Shown: positions 8,205 through 16,163 of the stretch, one piece after another
Layout: the number at the start of each line of letters is the position of its first letter
Position numbering within the stretch: the stretch's first letter is position 1
Assembly (NCBI GenBank): GCA_002368575.1
Contig: DFEA01000036.1
Location: 1 to 29,152 of the forward strand
Source of the DNA: Lachnospiraceae bacterium UBA3814
GTDB taxonomy: Bacteria > Bacillota > Clostridia > Lachnospirales > Lachnospiraceae
DNA: 29,152 nucleotides
Direction: 5' to 3'
Notes under the pieces: model-generated
The model's database searches: none
The model's input: only the letters and a program-made list of their open reading frames with translations
What the model was told of the DNA's origin: nothing
Translations under genes and position numbers: made by a program

Positions 8205-9104
8205 TTATATGCTTCGCCCTATCAGAGATGAAACGAGATCATACAAAAAGCCCCGGCCGAAAAGTGAATCTATAAGCTCCATTGCTTTCCGTGAATATTC
8301 CTTCTCATCCCTCTCCGCCCGGGAAAGGCCCTTTAAGGTGACATAACTGACCTCCTCTTCTTCGTAAGAAGCAGCCTTATCAGCCTTATTATCAGAAGCA
8401 TCCAGTATATCATCTCTAATCTGGAAGGCAATGCCGACATTTGCGGCGATCTCCTCCACCCTCTTTATATCCTCGTCGGCGGCACCCGCAATAATGGCTC
8501 CGATCATCATGGACGCCTCTATAAGCGCCGCAGTCTTCTTTCGGAATATGTACAGTATGCTTTCCTCCGAAAGCTCAAACCTTCCCTTCTCGGACATTAC
8601 ATCACAGACCTGTCCCCCTATCATTCCATATGAGCCCGCCTTTTCGGCAAGCACCGAAAGAGCTCCGGCCGAGGCTCTGAGCGATGCTTCGTCAGGGCAG
8701 AGCAAAAGAGCGCCTGCCGCGGTCTCAAAGGCCCTGTTCAGAAGAGCATCGCCCGCAAGTATGGCAATGTCCTCTCCGTATTTTACATGGGTGGTCTCCC
8801 TCCCCCTTCTGAGAACGTCATTGTCCATTGCGGGAAGATCGTCATGAACCAGCGAATAGGTATGGATAAGCTCGATGGCTGCCATAAAACGGTCAAGGAC
8901 AGGCCTTCTGTCCTCCCTTCCGCCAAAGCTCTCAAATACAGCCAGCATAAATACCGGCCTCAGCCTTTTACCTCCCGAAAGAAGCGAATAATTCATGGCC
9001 TCCGCAAGAAGCCGTCCGTACCCGCTTTCCTCCAAAACCGCAAGGCTCCTTATCGCCTGCTCCGCGGATGCTCGTTTTTCCTTAAGTTCTTCCTCAAAGC
9101 TCAT
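8205..9104 (-). CDS. ispA: Polyprenyl (geranyl/farnesyl) diphosphate synthase
   Basis: Condenses isopentenyl diphosphate with allylic diphosphates to make C10-C15 (possibly longer) prenyl diphosphates. SGGKRLRPVF, the first aspartate-rich motif HDDLPAMDND and the second QIRDDILD are all present. The bases just after the first motif (RRGRETTH) are as in short-chain FPP synthases. I chose ATG at 9104, which has GGGG a few bases upstream and gives 299 residues; a TTG six codons earlier (9122) is also open. Either start overlaps xseB. The position between xseB and dxs is the usual one in Firmicutes. Exact chain length of the product is not decided by the sequence seen. Confidence 0.94.
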   Translation of the reverse strand: MSFEEELKEKRASAEQAIRSLAVLEESGYGRLLAEAMNYSLLSGGKRLRPVFMLAVFESFGGREDRRPVLDRFMAAIELIHTYSLVHDDLPAMDNDVLRRGRETTHVKYGEDIAILAGDALLNRAFETAAGALLLCPDEASLRASAGALSVLAEKAGSYGMIGGQVCDVMSEKGRFELSEESILYIFRKKTAALIEASMMIGAIIAGAADEDIKRVEEIAANVGIAFQIRDDILDASDNKADKAASYEEEEVSYVTLKGLSRAERDEKEYSRKAMELIDSLFGRGFLYDLVSSLIGRSI

Positions 9105-9315
9105 CTTCTTCCCCTTCGTCAAGGATCACCAGCTGCTTTTCCACTCTGTCGATCTTCTCGCTGCAGAATCTGACCAGCTCCATCCCTTTTTTATATAGCT
9201 TAAAGCTCTCCTCGAGGGAAAGCTCACCATCCTCAAGTATCCCCAGAGTTTCCTCCAGCTTTCCAAGCCCCTCCTCAAGTGAGAGCTCTTCTTCGTCCTT
9301 ATTTTCCTTAGTCAT
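9094..9315 (-). CDS. xseB: Exodeoxyribonuclease VII small subunit
   Basis: Small subunit of exonuclease VII, which degrades single-stranded DNA from either end. The 73-residue, mostly helical, acidic protein has the family pattern LEEGLGKLEETLGILEDGEL and LEESFKLYKKGMELVRFC. Its start overlaps the xseA stop by four bases and its end overlaps ispA, so subunit synthesis is coupled. Length is standard. Confidence 0.95.
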   Translation of the reverse strand: MTKENKDEEELSLEEGLGKLEETLGILEDGELSLEESFKLYKKGMELVRFCSEKIDRVEKQLVILDEGEEDEL

Positions 9316-10523
9316 GATGTCTCCCTGTCAACCTCGCAAACCTCATTTACCGTCACTCCCAGATCCCTGTTTATCATATGCAGCCTGAGCCTGTCTCCCG
9401 CCTTCACGCTGCTTTTCATTCCCACTACTCCAAAGTCGCCCTCTACCAGGGCGTATCCGCTCTTTAACCTGCTTAAGGGAGAAAGTCCCTTGAGCATCTC
9501 CCTGCCGACTGTAAGCCTGTTCCGTTTTTCCGTGATGGCTCTTAGGATATAACCGTTTAACAGGTCCTCACCCGAAGCCAGAAACATCCTTATCTCTCTG
9601 AGCCTGCTTTCCGCGCTTTTGGATCTGAGCCTCAGCCTGTACCCCAGAAGCCTGCTTTTCTCGTTATCGAGCCTTGAGAGCATCGCCCGCCTGAGCCTTG
9701 TTCCAAAGGCCTCAAGCATCCTGTCGAAATCCTCTATCGAAAAAACCGCAAGCTCTGCAGCCGCGGACGGGGTCGGCGCTCTGAGATCCGCCACATAATC
9801 GGAAATGGTGGTATCGGTCTCGTGACCTACCGCCGAAATGATCGGGATGCTGCAGTCAAACACCGCTCTTGCGACCTCTTCCTCGTTAAAGGCCCACAGA
9901 TCCTCAATGGACCCGCCTCCTCTGCCGATTATGATGACATCCGGCCCTACCCTCTCAAGTGCCCTTATCCCCTTCACTATGCTCTGCGCGGCGCCCTCTC
10001 CCTGCACCCTCGCGGGATAAAGGATAAGCTCAACATATGGATTCCTGCGGGTGGAAATATTTACTATGTCCCGGATCGCGGCCCCGGTCCCTGCGGTGAC
10101 TATCCCCACCCTCATCGAATAGGCAGGTATCTCAAGCTTATAAGAGCTGTCAAACAATCCCATTTCAAGCAGCTCCTTCTTAAGCCTTTCATACCTCTCA
10201 TAAAGGATCCCGACTCCGTCAAGCAGTATCTCTCTGGCATAGAGCTGGTATCTTCCCTCACGCTCATAGACGTCAATGGCTCCAAGCGCCACAACGGATT
10301 GTCCCTCAGTAAGCCTGAAAGAAAGCCCGCTTCTGAAGCTTTGGAACATAACACAGCTCATGGCGCTCTTTTCATCCTTCAAGGTAAAATAGATATGTCC
10401 CGAGGAATGATATTTGACGTTGGATAATTCCCCTTTTACATAAATAGAACGCAGCATAAAATCCTGCGTAAACATGTTCTTGATATACGAATTGACCTGC
10501 GACACAGAATAGGTATTGTTCAT
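9312..10523 (-). CDS. xseA: Exodeoxyribonuclease VII large subunit
   Basis: Catalytic subunit of exonuclease VII. The N-terminal OB-fold nucleic-acid-binding domain (about residues 5-100) contains YVKGELSNVKYHSSGHIYFTL. The catalytic domain has VGIVTAGTGAAIRDI, where most relatives have a TS rather than a TG pair, then IIGRGGGSIEDLWAFN and ISAVGHETDTTISD, the conserved active-site segments. A coiled-coil region and a short C-terminal beta region follow (SGYALVEGDFGVV). At 403 residues it is of normal bacterial size. It overlaps nusB by four bases upstream and xseB by four bases downstream. Confidence 0.97.
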   Translation of the reverse strand: MNNTYSVSQVNSYIKNMFTQDFMLRSIYVKGELSNVKYHSSGHIYFTLKDEKSAMSCVMFQSFRSGLSFRLTEGQSVVALGAIDVYEREGRYQLYAREILLDGVGILYERYERLKKELLEMGLFDSSYKLEIPAYSMRVGIVTAGTGAAIRDIVNISTRRNPYVELILYPARVQGEGAAQSIVKGIRALERVGPDVIIIGRGGGSIEDLWAFNEEEVARAVFDCSIPIISAVGHETDTTISDYVADLRAPTPSAAAELAVFSIEDFDRMLEAFGTRLRRAMLSRLDNEKSRLLGYRLRLRSKSAESRLREIRMFLASGEDLLNGYILRAITEKRNRLTVGREMLKGLSPLSRLKSGYALVEGDFGVVGMKSSVKAGDRLRLHMINRDLGVTVNEVCEVDRETS

Positions 10524-10954
10524 GTTCCCTGTAATCTCGCAATATTGGCGAGTATACCGTTAATGAAGGCAGAGGCTCCATCCTGTCCGTATTTCTTCGC
10601 AAGCTCCACCGCCTGGTCGATAGCCACTCCCGTCGGGATGTCCTCGTCATAGAGTATCTCATAGACCGCAAGCCTCAGGACGGAAAGCTCCACCTTTCCC
10701 ATCCTTGATATCTCCCAGCCCTTCGATGCCTCGTTTAAGGCCCTGTCGATGTCGTCAAGGTGCCCGGCTATCCCCTCATACTTTTTCCTGATGTACAGAT
10801 TATCCGCTTCGCTGAAATTGCTGTCGATCTCATCATCGTCATCCGAGGGTGCATCAAAATAAAGATCAAGCTGCTCCTCCATCCCATCAATGCCTGTAAA
10901 CTCGACACGGAACAGCAGTCTGAATACGTGCTCTCTTACATCCTGTCTTTTCAT
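10520..10954 (-). CDS. nusB: Transcription antitermination factor NusB
   Basis: RNA-binding factor that with NusE (S10) promotes antitermination, mainly on rRNA operons. The protein begins RQDVREHVFRLLFRVEF, the typical NusB first helix, and ends with SVLRLAVYEILYDEDIPTGVAIDQAVELAKKYG, the family's most conserved stretch, then FINGILANIARL. The length of 144 residues is normal. An acidic segment (residues about 30-45) lies between the first helices, as in several Clostridia. It follows asp23 after seven bases and overlaps xseA by four. Confidence 0.96.
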   Translation of the reverse strand: MKRQDVREHVFRLLFRVEFTGIDGMEEQLDLYFDAPSDDDDEIDSNFSEADNLYIRKKYEGIAGHLDDIDRALNEASKGWEISRMGKVELSVLRLAVYEILYDEDIPTGVAIDQAVELAKKYGQDGASAFINGILANIARLQGT

Positions 10955-10961
10955 TAAAGGT

Positions 10962-11345
10962 TTACTCCTGCCTGGAGGTATCTATTCCGGCAATACGCAC
11001 GCTCACATCCGATACCTTAAGCCCGGTCATGCTTTCAATTGAGTTCCTGACACGCTCCTGGACCTTTTTGCTGGTGACCGGAATGTTAAAGCCGTAATCC
11101 ATGATGAGAGCCATCCTTACGGAAACGACGGAATCCTCCACCTCGACCGCTACGCCCTTTGAAAGAGCCCTTCTTCCCACCTTGCTTATAACGTCGTTCG
11201 TTATATTTCCGACTATCGAAGCAACACCGTCCACCTCAAGGGCCGCGATACCCGCTATGCTTGCGACCACGTCATCGGCGATCCTGATCTCCCCCTTGCA
11301 GTCGGCGGCTGTTTTATATGAATTGTTGTCAGCTTCCTTTGCCAT
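10962..11345 (-). CDS. Asp23/Gls24 family envelope stress protein (YqhY type)
   Basis: A 127-residue protein of the Asp23/Gls24 family, placed just before nusB as the YqhY-type members are in Firmicutes. Characteristic stretches are IADDVVASIAGIAALEVDGVASI, KGVAVEVEDSVVSVRMALIMDYG and VQERVRNSIESMTGL. No membrane segment is present. Members are linked to cell-envelope stress and, for YqhY, to control of fatty-acid synthesis in Bacillus; that role is known of relatives and only inferred here. It is the first gene of the operon, with GGAGG upstream of the ATG and a strong promoter about 55 bases before. Confidence 0.93.
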   Translation of the reverse strand: MAKEADNNSYKTAADCKGEIRIADDVVASIAGIAALEVDGVASIVGNITNDVISKVGRRALSKGVAVEVEDSVVSVRMALIMDYGFNIPVTSKKVQERVRNSIESMTGLKVSDVSVRIAGIDTSRQE

Positions 11346-11405
11346 TTTTCATTCCTCCGAATCTATGCCTTGGATAGCAGCCTTTAATGACAATGCTTAA
11401 AGACC

Positions 11406-11434
11406 ATTATATCAAATTAATACTTCTTTGACCA
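11406..11434 (-). promoter_or_regulatory. Promoter for the asp23-nusB-xse-ispA-dxs-tlyA operon
   Basis: On the minus strand TGGTCA (11429-11434), a 17-base spacer and TATAAT (11406-11411) with the extended TG (TGATATAAT). It fills the short space right after the stop of the upstream lipoprotein gene. Transcription should start near 11399, giving a 5' leader of about 54 bases. No hairpin or terminator was seen in the leader. The near-consensus -10 suggests strong housekeeping expression. Confidence 0.75.
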
Positions 11435-11437
11435 GAA

Positions 11438-12790
11438 CTACAGATATAAAATTATTTCCCGCTGTTCCTCAACGGTCACATAGTTTACCGTTGATTCCCT
11501 GAGGTAATTGAATACCTTCTGGTCATTCAGAAGATATTCCGTCATATCCTCATATACTTCATCGTCCGAGCATTTAAGGGTTATTGTAAGCATACCCTCG
11601 TCATAAGCCCTTGAGAAGGCCTTTTTAAGGCCCTCATCGTCCACAAGGGTAAAATAGAGCCCCTCCCTTACATAGTAGTTGTCCCTTATGGAGCCGCATT
11701 CCATAAGGGGAACGACCTCTCTTATGGTATGTGTTTTGAGGATCTCATCCGTCGTAATGCACAGATAATCATAGTTTATTTCCGGAGGCTCCGGCAGCCC
11801 GTTCTCATCATTTCCCGAGACCAGCTTATAGGATGCATCGCCCCAGGTGGTGTCCACATGGTAATAATCCCCGTCTATCCTTACCAGATCCCAGACATGG
11901 GCCTCGTTTTCCCTGACCACTCCCTCCACTAGCGTACAGAATATCCCGAGCCTGTTGAGGATATACTGGGTCGCCTTCGCATAACCCTGGCATACGCTCC
12001 TGTTTCCCACAAAAACGCTCAGCACGTTCTGGTTGTTGGGTGTCCTCAGGTCGTATTCGGTATTCCTTATTATATATTCATAGACCGCCTTCACCTTGGC
12101 ATACTCATCCGCATTTTCGGGTATGGTGTCCGCGCAGCCGGCAAAATAATCATCAAGCTCCGAGGTAAGCGAGGCTACCTGGCTCTCGTTCATGGTATAG
12201 GTGCCGCTCATGGCTATCCTTTCGACTTTCCCGTCCCTTGTATAGGTCTTGATAGAATAGCCCTTCACATAAAAGATCTCCGGGTGATCGATAAGCACAC
12301 AGGTAAAGGCATGATCGATCATGTCCGTATCCACGGTCGGCAGAACGATATCCTCTTTAAAATTCACGAGAAGATCATGGATCACATCGTAAAGCTCCTT
12401 CTCCTCCCCGGAAAGCATCATGTAGCAGTAACCGCTTACAGTATTTGACAGCTCGTCTATCCTGAGACTCGTCAGGGCGTTTCCGGATAAGCGTGCCGCG
12501 TTGTCAAAGGAATTCCACTCTGCCTCATCGTCGGTGATATTGATGAAATACTCAGGCTCCTCCACCGAGACCACGTTTATCCCGCCCCCGGTCTCATCCT
12601 TATAGAGCCCCGCGGCCTTACGGAACCGGTCCGCAGCTTTCTCAATAAAATTACACCCGGTAAGCGCAAAGGCCATAACAATAACAAATGTTATCGTAAC
12701 ATAAGTTATTCTTGAGAAGCCCGCTATTTTACCTGTTATTTTATGTTTTGCCTCAGTCTCTGTTGAATTCTGCAAGCTCAAGTCCTTCAT
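11438..12790 (-). CDS. Transglutaminase-like lipoprotein
   Basis: A secreted, lipid-anchored protein with a transglutaminase-fold domain. A hydrophobic segment (about residues 29-43) ends in the lipobox ALTGC, with the predicted lipid-carrying Cys46. The C-terminal half has the triad pattern: Cys267 in GNRSVCQGYAKA, His298 in ENEAHVWDLV and Asp313 in HVDTTWGD. In this family the fold can be a cysteine protease or peptide crosslinker; the substrate is unknown. The 38-base overlap with prfC and the long region before the hydrophobic core make the start doubtful. A TTG at 12778 has AAGGA seven bases upstream and would give a shorter, more usual signal peptide. The gene stands between two housekeeping transcription units and its link to either is unclear. 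Confidence 0.88.
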   Translation of the reverse strand: MKDLSLQNSTETEAKHKITGKIAGFSRITYVTITFVIVMAFALTGCNFIEKAADRFRKAAGLYKDETGGGINVVSVEEPEYFINITDDEAEWNSFDNAARLSGNALTSLRIDELSNTVSGYCYMMLSGEEKELYDVIHDLLVNFKEDIVLPTVDTDMIDHAFTCVLIDHPEIFYVKGYSIKTYTRDGKVERIAMSGTYTMNESQVASLTSELDDYFAGCADTIPENADEYAKVKAVYEYIIRNTEYDLRTPNNQNVLSVFVGNRSVCQGYAKATQYILNRLGIFCTLVEGVVRENEAHVWDLVRIDGDYYHVDTTWGDASYKLVSGNDENGLPEPPEINYDYLCITTDEILKTHTIREVVPLMECGSIRDNYYVREGLYFTLVDDEGLKKAFSRAYDEGMLTITLKCSDDEVYEDMTEYLLNDQKVFNYLRESTVNYVTVEEQREIILYL

Positions 12791-14348
12791 TTCTTTCGAG
12801 CGTCATCCCCACGCTCCAGCTGTTGACAAAAAGCAGCAGCGGATTACCCTTAAGATCCTGTATCTTCTTCATGTCCGAGGTGCCGTTCAGCTTCTCAACA
12901 TCTATCCTGTCCTTGTTCACTATCCACCTGATATGCTCATAGGGAAGATTTTCAAGCTTTATATCAACATTGTACTCATTCTCCAGTCTGTATTTGAGAA
13001 CCTCAAACTGAAGAACACCCACAACTCCCACTATGATCTCCTCAAGCCCCGTATTAAGCTCATGGAATATCTGTATGGCCCCTTCCTGTGCTATCTGTGT
13101 GATCCCCTTGACAAACTGCTTCCTCTTCATGGTATCGACCTGCCTTACCCTTGCAAAATGCTCCGGAGCAAAGGTAGGTATACCCTCGTATCTGAAATTC
13201 TCATTAACAGAGCAGACCGTGTCGCCTATGGAAAATATCCCCGGATCAAATACACCTATTATATCTCCCGCAAAGGCTTCGTCAACCACGTGCCTGTCAC
13301 TGGCCATGAGCTGCTGAGGCTGGCTCAGCCTCATTACCCTTCCTGCCTGTATATGCTTTACCTCCTCATCCGCGTCAAACCTTCCCGAGCAGATGCGCAT
13401 AAAGGCTATCCTGTCCCTGTGGGCCTTATTCATATTGGCCTGTATCTTGAAAACGAAGGCCGAAAATTCATGCCCGGCCGGTTCTATCAGCCCCGCGTCG
13501 GACATTCTGGGCAGGGGCGTTGTGGTCATGTCAAGAAAATATTTCAGAAAGGTCTCAACTCCGAAATTAGTGAGCGCCGACCCGAAAAAGACCGGCGTAA
13601 GCTGACCCTTTTTTACCCTCTCCCTGTCAAGAGGATCGCTTGCTCCGTCAAGGAGCTCTATCTCATCTCTGAGTCTTTTAACCTCCTCCTCACCTATCCT
13701 TTGCAATACCTCCGCAGAATCAAGGGGCAGCTCTGAGGTCACTCCCTCCCTGGTACCCTTTTCGGTATCCGAAAAGATGAGCACCTTTTTTGTGTTTCTG
13801 TCAAAGACGCCCTTAAAGCCCTTTCCGGAGCCTATAGGCCAGTTTACAGGGCAGGTGGCTATCCCCAGCTCCTTCTCGATATCATCAAGAAGCTCAAAGG
13901 TATCCAGCGCATCCCTGTCAAGCTTGTTTATGAAGGTGAATATGGGTATTCTTCTCATTACACAGACCTTAAAAAGCTTCCTGGTCTGCGCCTCAACTCC
14001 CTTTGAGGCATCTATCACCATGACTGCCGAATCCGCAGCCATAAGAGTACGGTAGGTGTCCTCCGAGAAATCCTGGTGACCCGGGGTATCAAGTATATTG
14101 ATGCAGAACCCGTCGTATTCAAACTGCAGGACCGAGGACGTGACAGATATTCCCCTCTCCTTCTCTATTTCCATCCAGTCGGAGACGGCATGCCTTGCGG
14201 TAGCCTTACCCTTTACGGAGCCTGCCAGGTTTATGGCTCCTCCGTAGAGCAGAAGCTTTTCGGTAAGCGTGGTCTTTCCCGCATCAGGATGTGAAATAAT
14301 CGCAAATGTCCTTCTTCTGTTGATTTCCTTAACGTAATCAGTATTCAT
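12753..14348 (-). CDS. prfC: Peptide chain release factor 3
   Basis: GTPase that removes RF1/RF2 from the ribosome after termination. The G1 motif HPDAGKTT is at residues 20-27, followed by LDTPGHQDFSEDTYRTL (G3), FINKLDRDA (G4) and EF-G-like domains 2 and 3. The RF3-specific stretches YGGAINLAGSVKGK and VGVLQFEVLKYRLENEYNVD are clear. At 531 residues the length is right. It begins 38 bases after deoB. TATAAT at 14372-14377 on the minus strand may be a -10, but no convincing -35 pairs with it. Confidence 0.97.
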   Translation of the reverse strand: MNTDYVKEINRRRTFAIISHPDAGKTTLTEKLLLYGGAINLAGSVKGKATARHAVSDWMEIEKERGISVTSSVLQFEYDGFCINILDTPGHQDFSEDTYRTLMAADSAVMVIDASKGVEAQTRKLFKVCVMRRIPIFTFINKLDRDALDTFELLDDIEKELGIATCPVNWPIGSGKGFKGVFDRNTKKVLIFSDTEKGTREGVTSELPLDSAEVLQRIGEEEVKRLRDEIELLDGASDPLDRERVKKGQLTPVFFGSALTNFGVETFLKYFLDMTTTPLPRMSDAGLIEPAGHEFSAFVFKIQANMNKAHRDRIAFMRICSGRFDADEEVKHIQAGRVMRLSQPQQLMASDRHVVDEAFAGDIIGVFDPGIFSIGDTVCSVNENFRYEGIPTFAPEHFARVRQVDTMKRKQFVKGITQIAQEGAIQIFHELNTGLEEIIVGVVGVLQFEVLKYRLENEYNVDIKLENLPYEHIRWIVNKDRIDVEKLNGTSDMKKIQDLKGNPLLLFVNSWSVGMTLERNEGLELAEFNRD

Positions 14349-14386
14349 TCTGAAAATATGGCCGGTCGTATATTATAGTAAATGAA

Positions 14387-15550
14387 TCAATTTATTAAAG
14401 TATCACCGGCTGTTTCTCCCTTCAATCCCAGATAATCAAGTATTGTTGCCGCTATGTCGGCAAAGCTGCTCCTGGTCCCGTAATTGAACGGGGTGATGCT
14501 TCTCCCGTACATCAATAACGGTACATATTCTCTCGTATGATCCGTGGATAACGTAAAGCAGGGATCGCATCCGTGATCCGCGGTTATCATGAGGATATCA
14601 TCCTCTCGCATAAGACCGTAAAGCTCCGGAAGCCTGTCGTCAAAAGCGGCCACTGCCTTTGCGTAGCCGTCTGCGTCCCTTCTGTGCCCGTAGAGCATAT
14701 CATAATCCACAAGATTTACGAAAAGAAGGCCGTTAAAATCCTTTTTCATATATTCCAGGGTCTTGTTGATGCCATCCTCGTTTCCCGTACTGAAAACGTA
14801 TTCCGTAAGTCCCCTGCCCGCAAATATATCGTGTATCTTTCCTACTCCTATGGAATCCATCCCTGAAGCCTTAATGATATCCAGCATGGTGGTTTTGGGC
14901 GGCATAAGAGAATAATCATGCCTGTTTGAGGTCCTCTTGTAGTTCCCTGAGGTCCCTGTAAACGGCCTTGCTATGACCCTTCCGACTCCATGCTCCCCGG
15001 TAAGGAGCCTTCTTGCAATCCTGCAGTCCTCATAAAGCTCCTCAAGGGGTACCAGCTCTTCATGGGCCGCGATCTGGAAAACGGAATCCGCCGACGTATA
15101 TACGATGAGCTTTCCGGTCCGCATGTGCTCGTCTCCGTACTCGTTAATAACGACAGTCCCCGAATAGGGCTTGTTGCACAGAGTCCCTCTTCCCGTCTGC
15201 CTTTCAAATTCCCTTATTACATCCTCAGGGAACCCCTCAGGATATACCGGAAGAGGCTTTTCGGATATTATTCCCGCTATCTCCCAGTGCCCTATAATGG
15301 TATCCTTTCCCCTGGAGGCCTCAGTGAGCCTTGCAAAGGCTCCGACGGGTTCCTTCTCAGCCTCAGCATAGTCGATCCCGTCGATATTAAAAAGACCCAG
15401 CTTTTTCAGATTATCCGCCCTGAAATATCTGTTCATATAGCATGAACGCAGGGTATCAGCCCCTTTGTCATTAAAATCGGCAGCATCCGGGGCCTCTCCG
15501 CAGCCGAAGCTGTCCATGACTATAAGTATGACTCTTTTTTTATTTTCCAT
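14387..15550 (-). CDS. deoB: Phosphopentomutase
   Basis: Interconverts (deoxy)ribose 1-phosphate and 5-phosphate in nucleoside salvage and breakdown. It is an alkaline-phosphatase-fold metalloenzyme with two Mn ions. Seen: VILIVMDSFGCGEAPDAADF with the metal-binding Asp13, DTIIGHWEIAG with the phosphate-carrying Thr region, ITADHGCDPCF and STDHTREYVPLL, which carry the C-terminal metal ligands. Length 387 is typical. No deo partners (deoC, deoD, pdp) lie next to it, so it stands alone, with its own promoter and a leader that can form an intrinsic terminator. The ribosome binding site (GGGAGG) is rather far, about 14 bases, from the ATG. Confidence 0.97.
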   Translation of the reverse strand: MENKKRVILIVMDSFGCGEAPDAADFNDKGADTLRSCYMNRYFRADNLKKLGLFNIDGIDYAEAEKEPVGAFARLTEASRGKDTIIGHWEIAGIISEKPLPVYPEGFPEDVIREFERQTGRGTLCNKPYSGTVVINEYGDEHMRTGKLIVYTSADSVFQIAAHEELVPLEELYEDCRIARRLLTGEHGVGRVIARPFTGTSGNYKRTSNRHDYSLMPPKTTMLDIIKASGMDSIGVGKIHDIFAGRGLTEYVFSTGNEDGINKTLEYMKKDFNGLLFVNLVDYDMLYGHRRDADGYAKAVAAFDDRLPELYGLMREDDILMITADHGCDPCFTLSTDHTREYVPLLMYGRSITPFNYGTRSSFADIAATILDYLGLKGETAGDTLIN

Positions 15551-15599
15551 CCGAATCAGTCTTCCCTCCCGCAGAGAACGTATTCGATTCGCTTACCGT

Positions 15600-15632
15600 A
15601 AAAAAGCAGCCCGTCCGGGCCCGATCCGGCCC
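15600..15632 (-). terminator. Terminator-like hairpin and competing stem in the deoB leader
   Basis: On the minus strand GCCC-GGAC-GGGC (15609-15620) is followed by TGC and a run of six T (15600-15605), the form of an intrinsic terminator. An alternative stem, GGGCC-GGATCG-GGCCC (15617-15632), shares four bases with it, so the two cannot form together. Both lie between the predicted deoB start site (about 15639) and the gene, giving the layout of an attenuator. The terminator stem is short, so its efficiency is uncertain. Confidence 0.6.
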
Positions 15633-15645
15633 AAAAGCTTAATAG

Positions 15646-15674
15646 ATTCTATCACAGGCCGCCTCTTTTTTCCA
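15646..15674 (-). promoter_or_regulatory. Promoter for deoB (extended -10)
   Basis: Minus-strand TGGAAA (15669-15674), 17-base spacer, TAGAAT (15646-15651), with the extended motif TGATAGAAT. The same ten bases, GTGATAGAAT, form the -10 of the rimP promoter. The start site should fall near 15639, only seven bases before the leader hairpins. Confidence 0.65.
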
Positions 15675-15764
15675 TATTAGTAAACGATATCAGTATATAT
15701 TTAATATTCTTTTCAGATAATTTGCTGCTTTTGGCTGAAATATATAAAATATATCCGGCAAAAG

Positions 15765-15883
15765 GCCTTAAAATCTACAGTTTTATCCACAAACCCGATT
15801 TTTTCGCAAAAAAACCCTCTGTATTCCAGTTATCCACAATTTCCACAACGTGCCGATCCGCATAAATACAGGGTTTTTAAGGC
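15765..15883. repeat. Nested inverted repeats around two DnaA boxes
   Basis: An outer pair, GCCTTAAAA (15765-15773) and TTTTAAGGC (15875-15883), is a perfect 9-bp match. An inner pair, AAAAACCCT-CT-GTATT (15810-15825) and AATACAGGGTTTTT (15865-15878), matches over 14 bp with a two-base bulge. The two right arms share TTTT, so they would compete. A further TTTTTT-CGC-AAAAAA hairpin sits at 15799-15813. The perfect DnaA boxes fall in the loops. Confidence 0.7.
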
Positions 15884-15945
15884 TTTAAGGAAGTTATCGC
15901 AAAGACATTATATCCTGTCTTAACATCATACGTTACTGTGGATAT
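15783..15945. promoter_or_regulatory. DnaA-box cluster
   Basis: Perfect TTATCCACA boxes on the plus strand at 15783-15791 and 15830-15838, 47 bases apart, and ATATCCACA (one mismatch) on the minus strand at 15937-15945. A poorer ATTTCCACA lies at 15839-15847, directly after the second box. DnaA binds this nonamer. Two perfect copies within 56 bases are unlikely by chance. Regulation, DnaA titration or a secondary origin-like role are possible; a main chromosomal origin is unlikely because dnaA/dnaN are absent and gene direction does not switch here. Confidence 0.7.
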
Positions 15946-16137
15946 GTTCCCTGCTATCACGCAAAATCGACCTCTTTCAGTCACCAGCTTTACATAAACA
16001 CCATATAATAACATTAGTTATTTTACTATTTTCTGATCGTTATTATATATATGTGATTAACTGGAGCTTGTAATTTTGCTTCGTGCCCTTTTGTCCGGCC
16101 TTTCATTGCATGCGCTATCCGTCCGCGGAACTTACAA

Positions 16138-16163
16138 GAGCCGGATATTACTATCCGGCTCTC
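16138..16163. terminator. Strong hairpin downstream of pnp
   Basis: AGAGCCGGATA (16138-16148), four-base loop, TATCCGGCTCT (16153-16163): a perfect 11-bp stem, about 70 bases past the pnp stop. On the minus strand no T-run follows, so it may act as a 3' stabilising or Rho-related end for pnp mRNA. On the plus strand a T6 run follows about 12 bases later, which is too far for a classic terminator. Confidence 0.6.

Noticed and set aside
12933..13736. 267-codon open frame on the plus strand opposite prfC
   Set aside because: Antisense shadow of the conserved prfC frame.
14349..14386. Promoter for prfC with TATAAT at 14372-14377
   Set aside because: No acceptable -35 at 16-18 bases and no extended -10; kept as a remark only.
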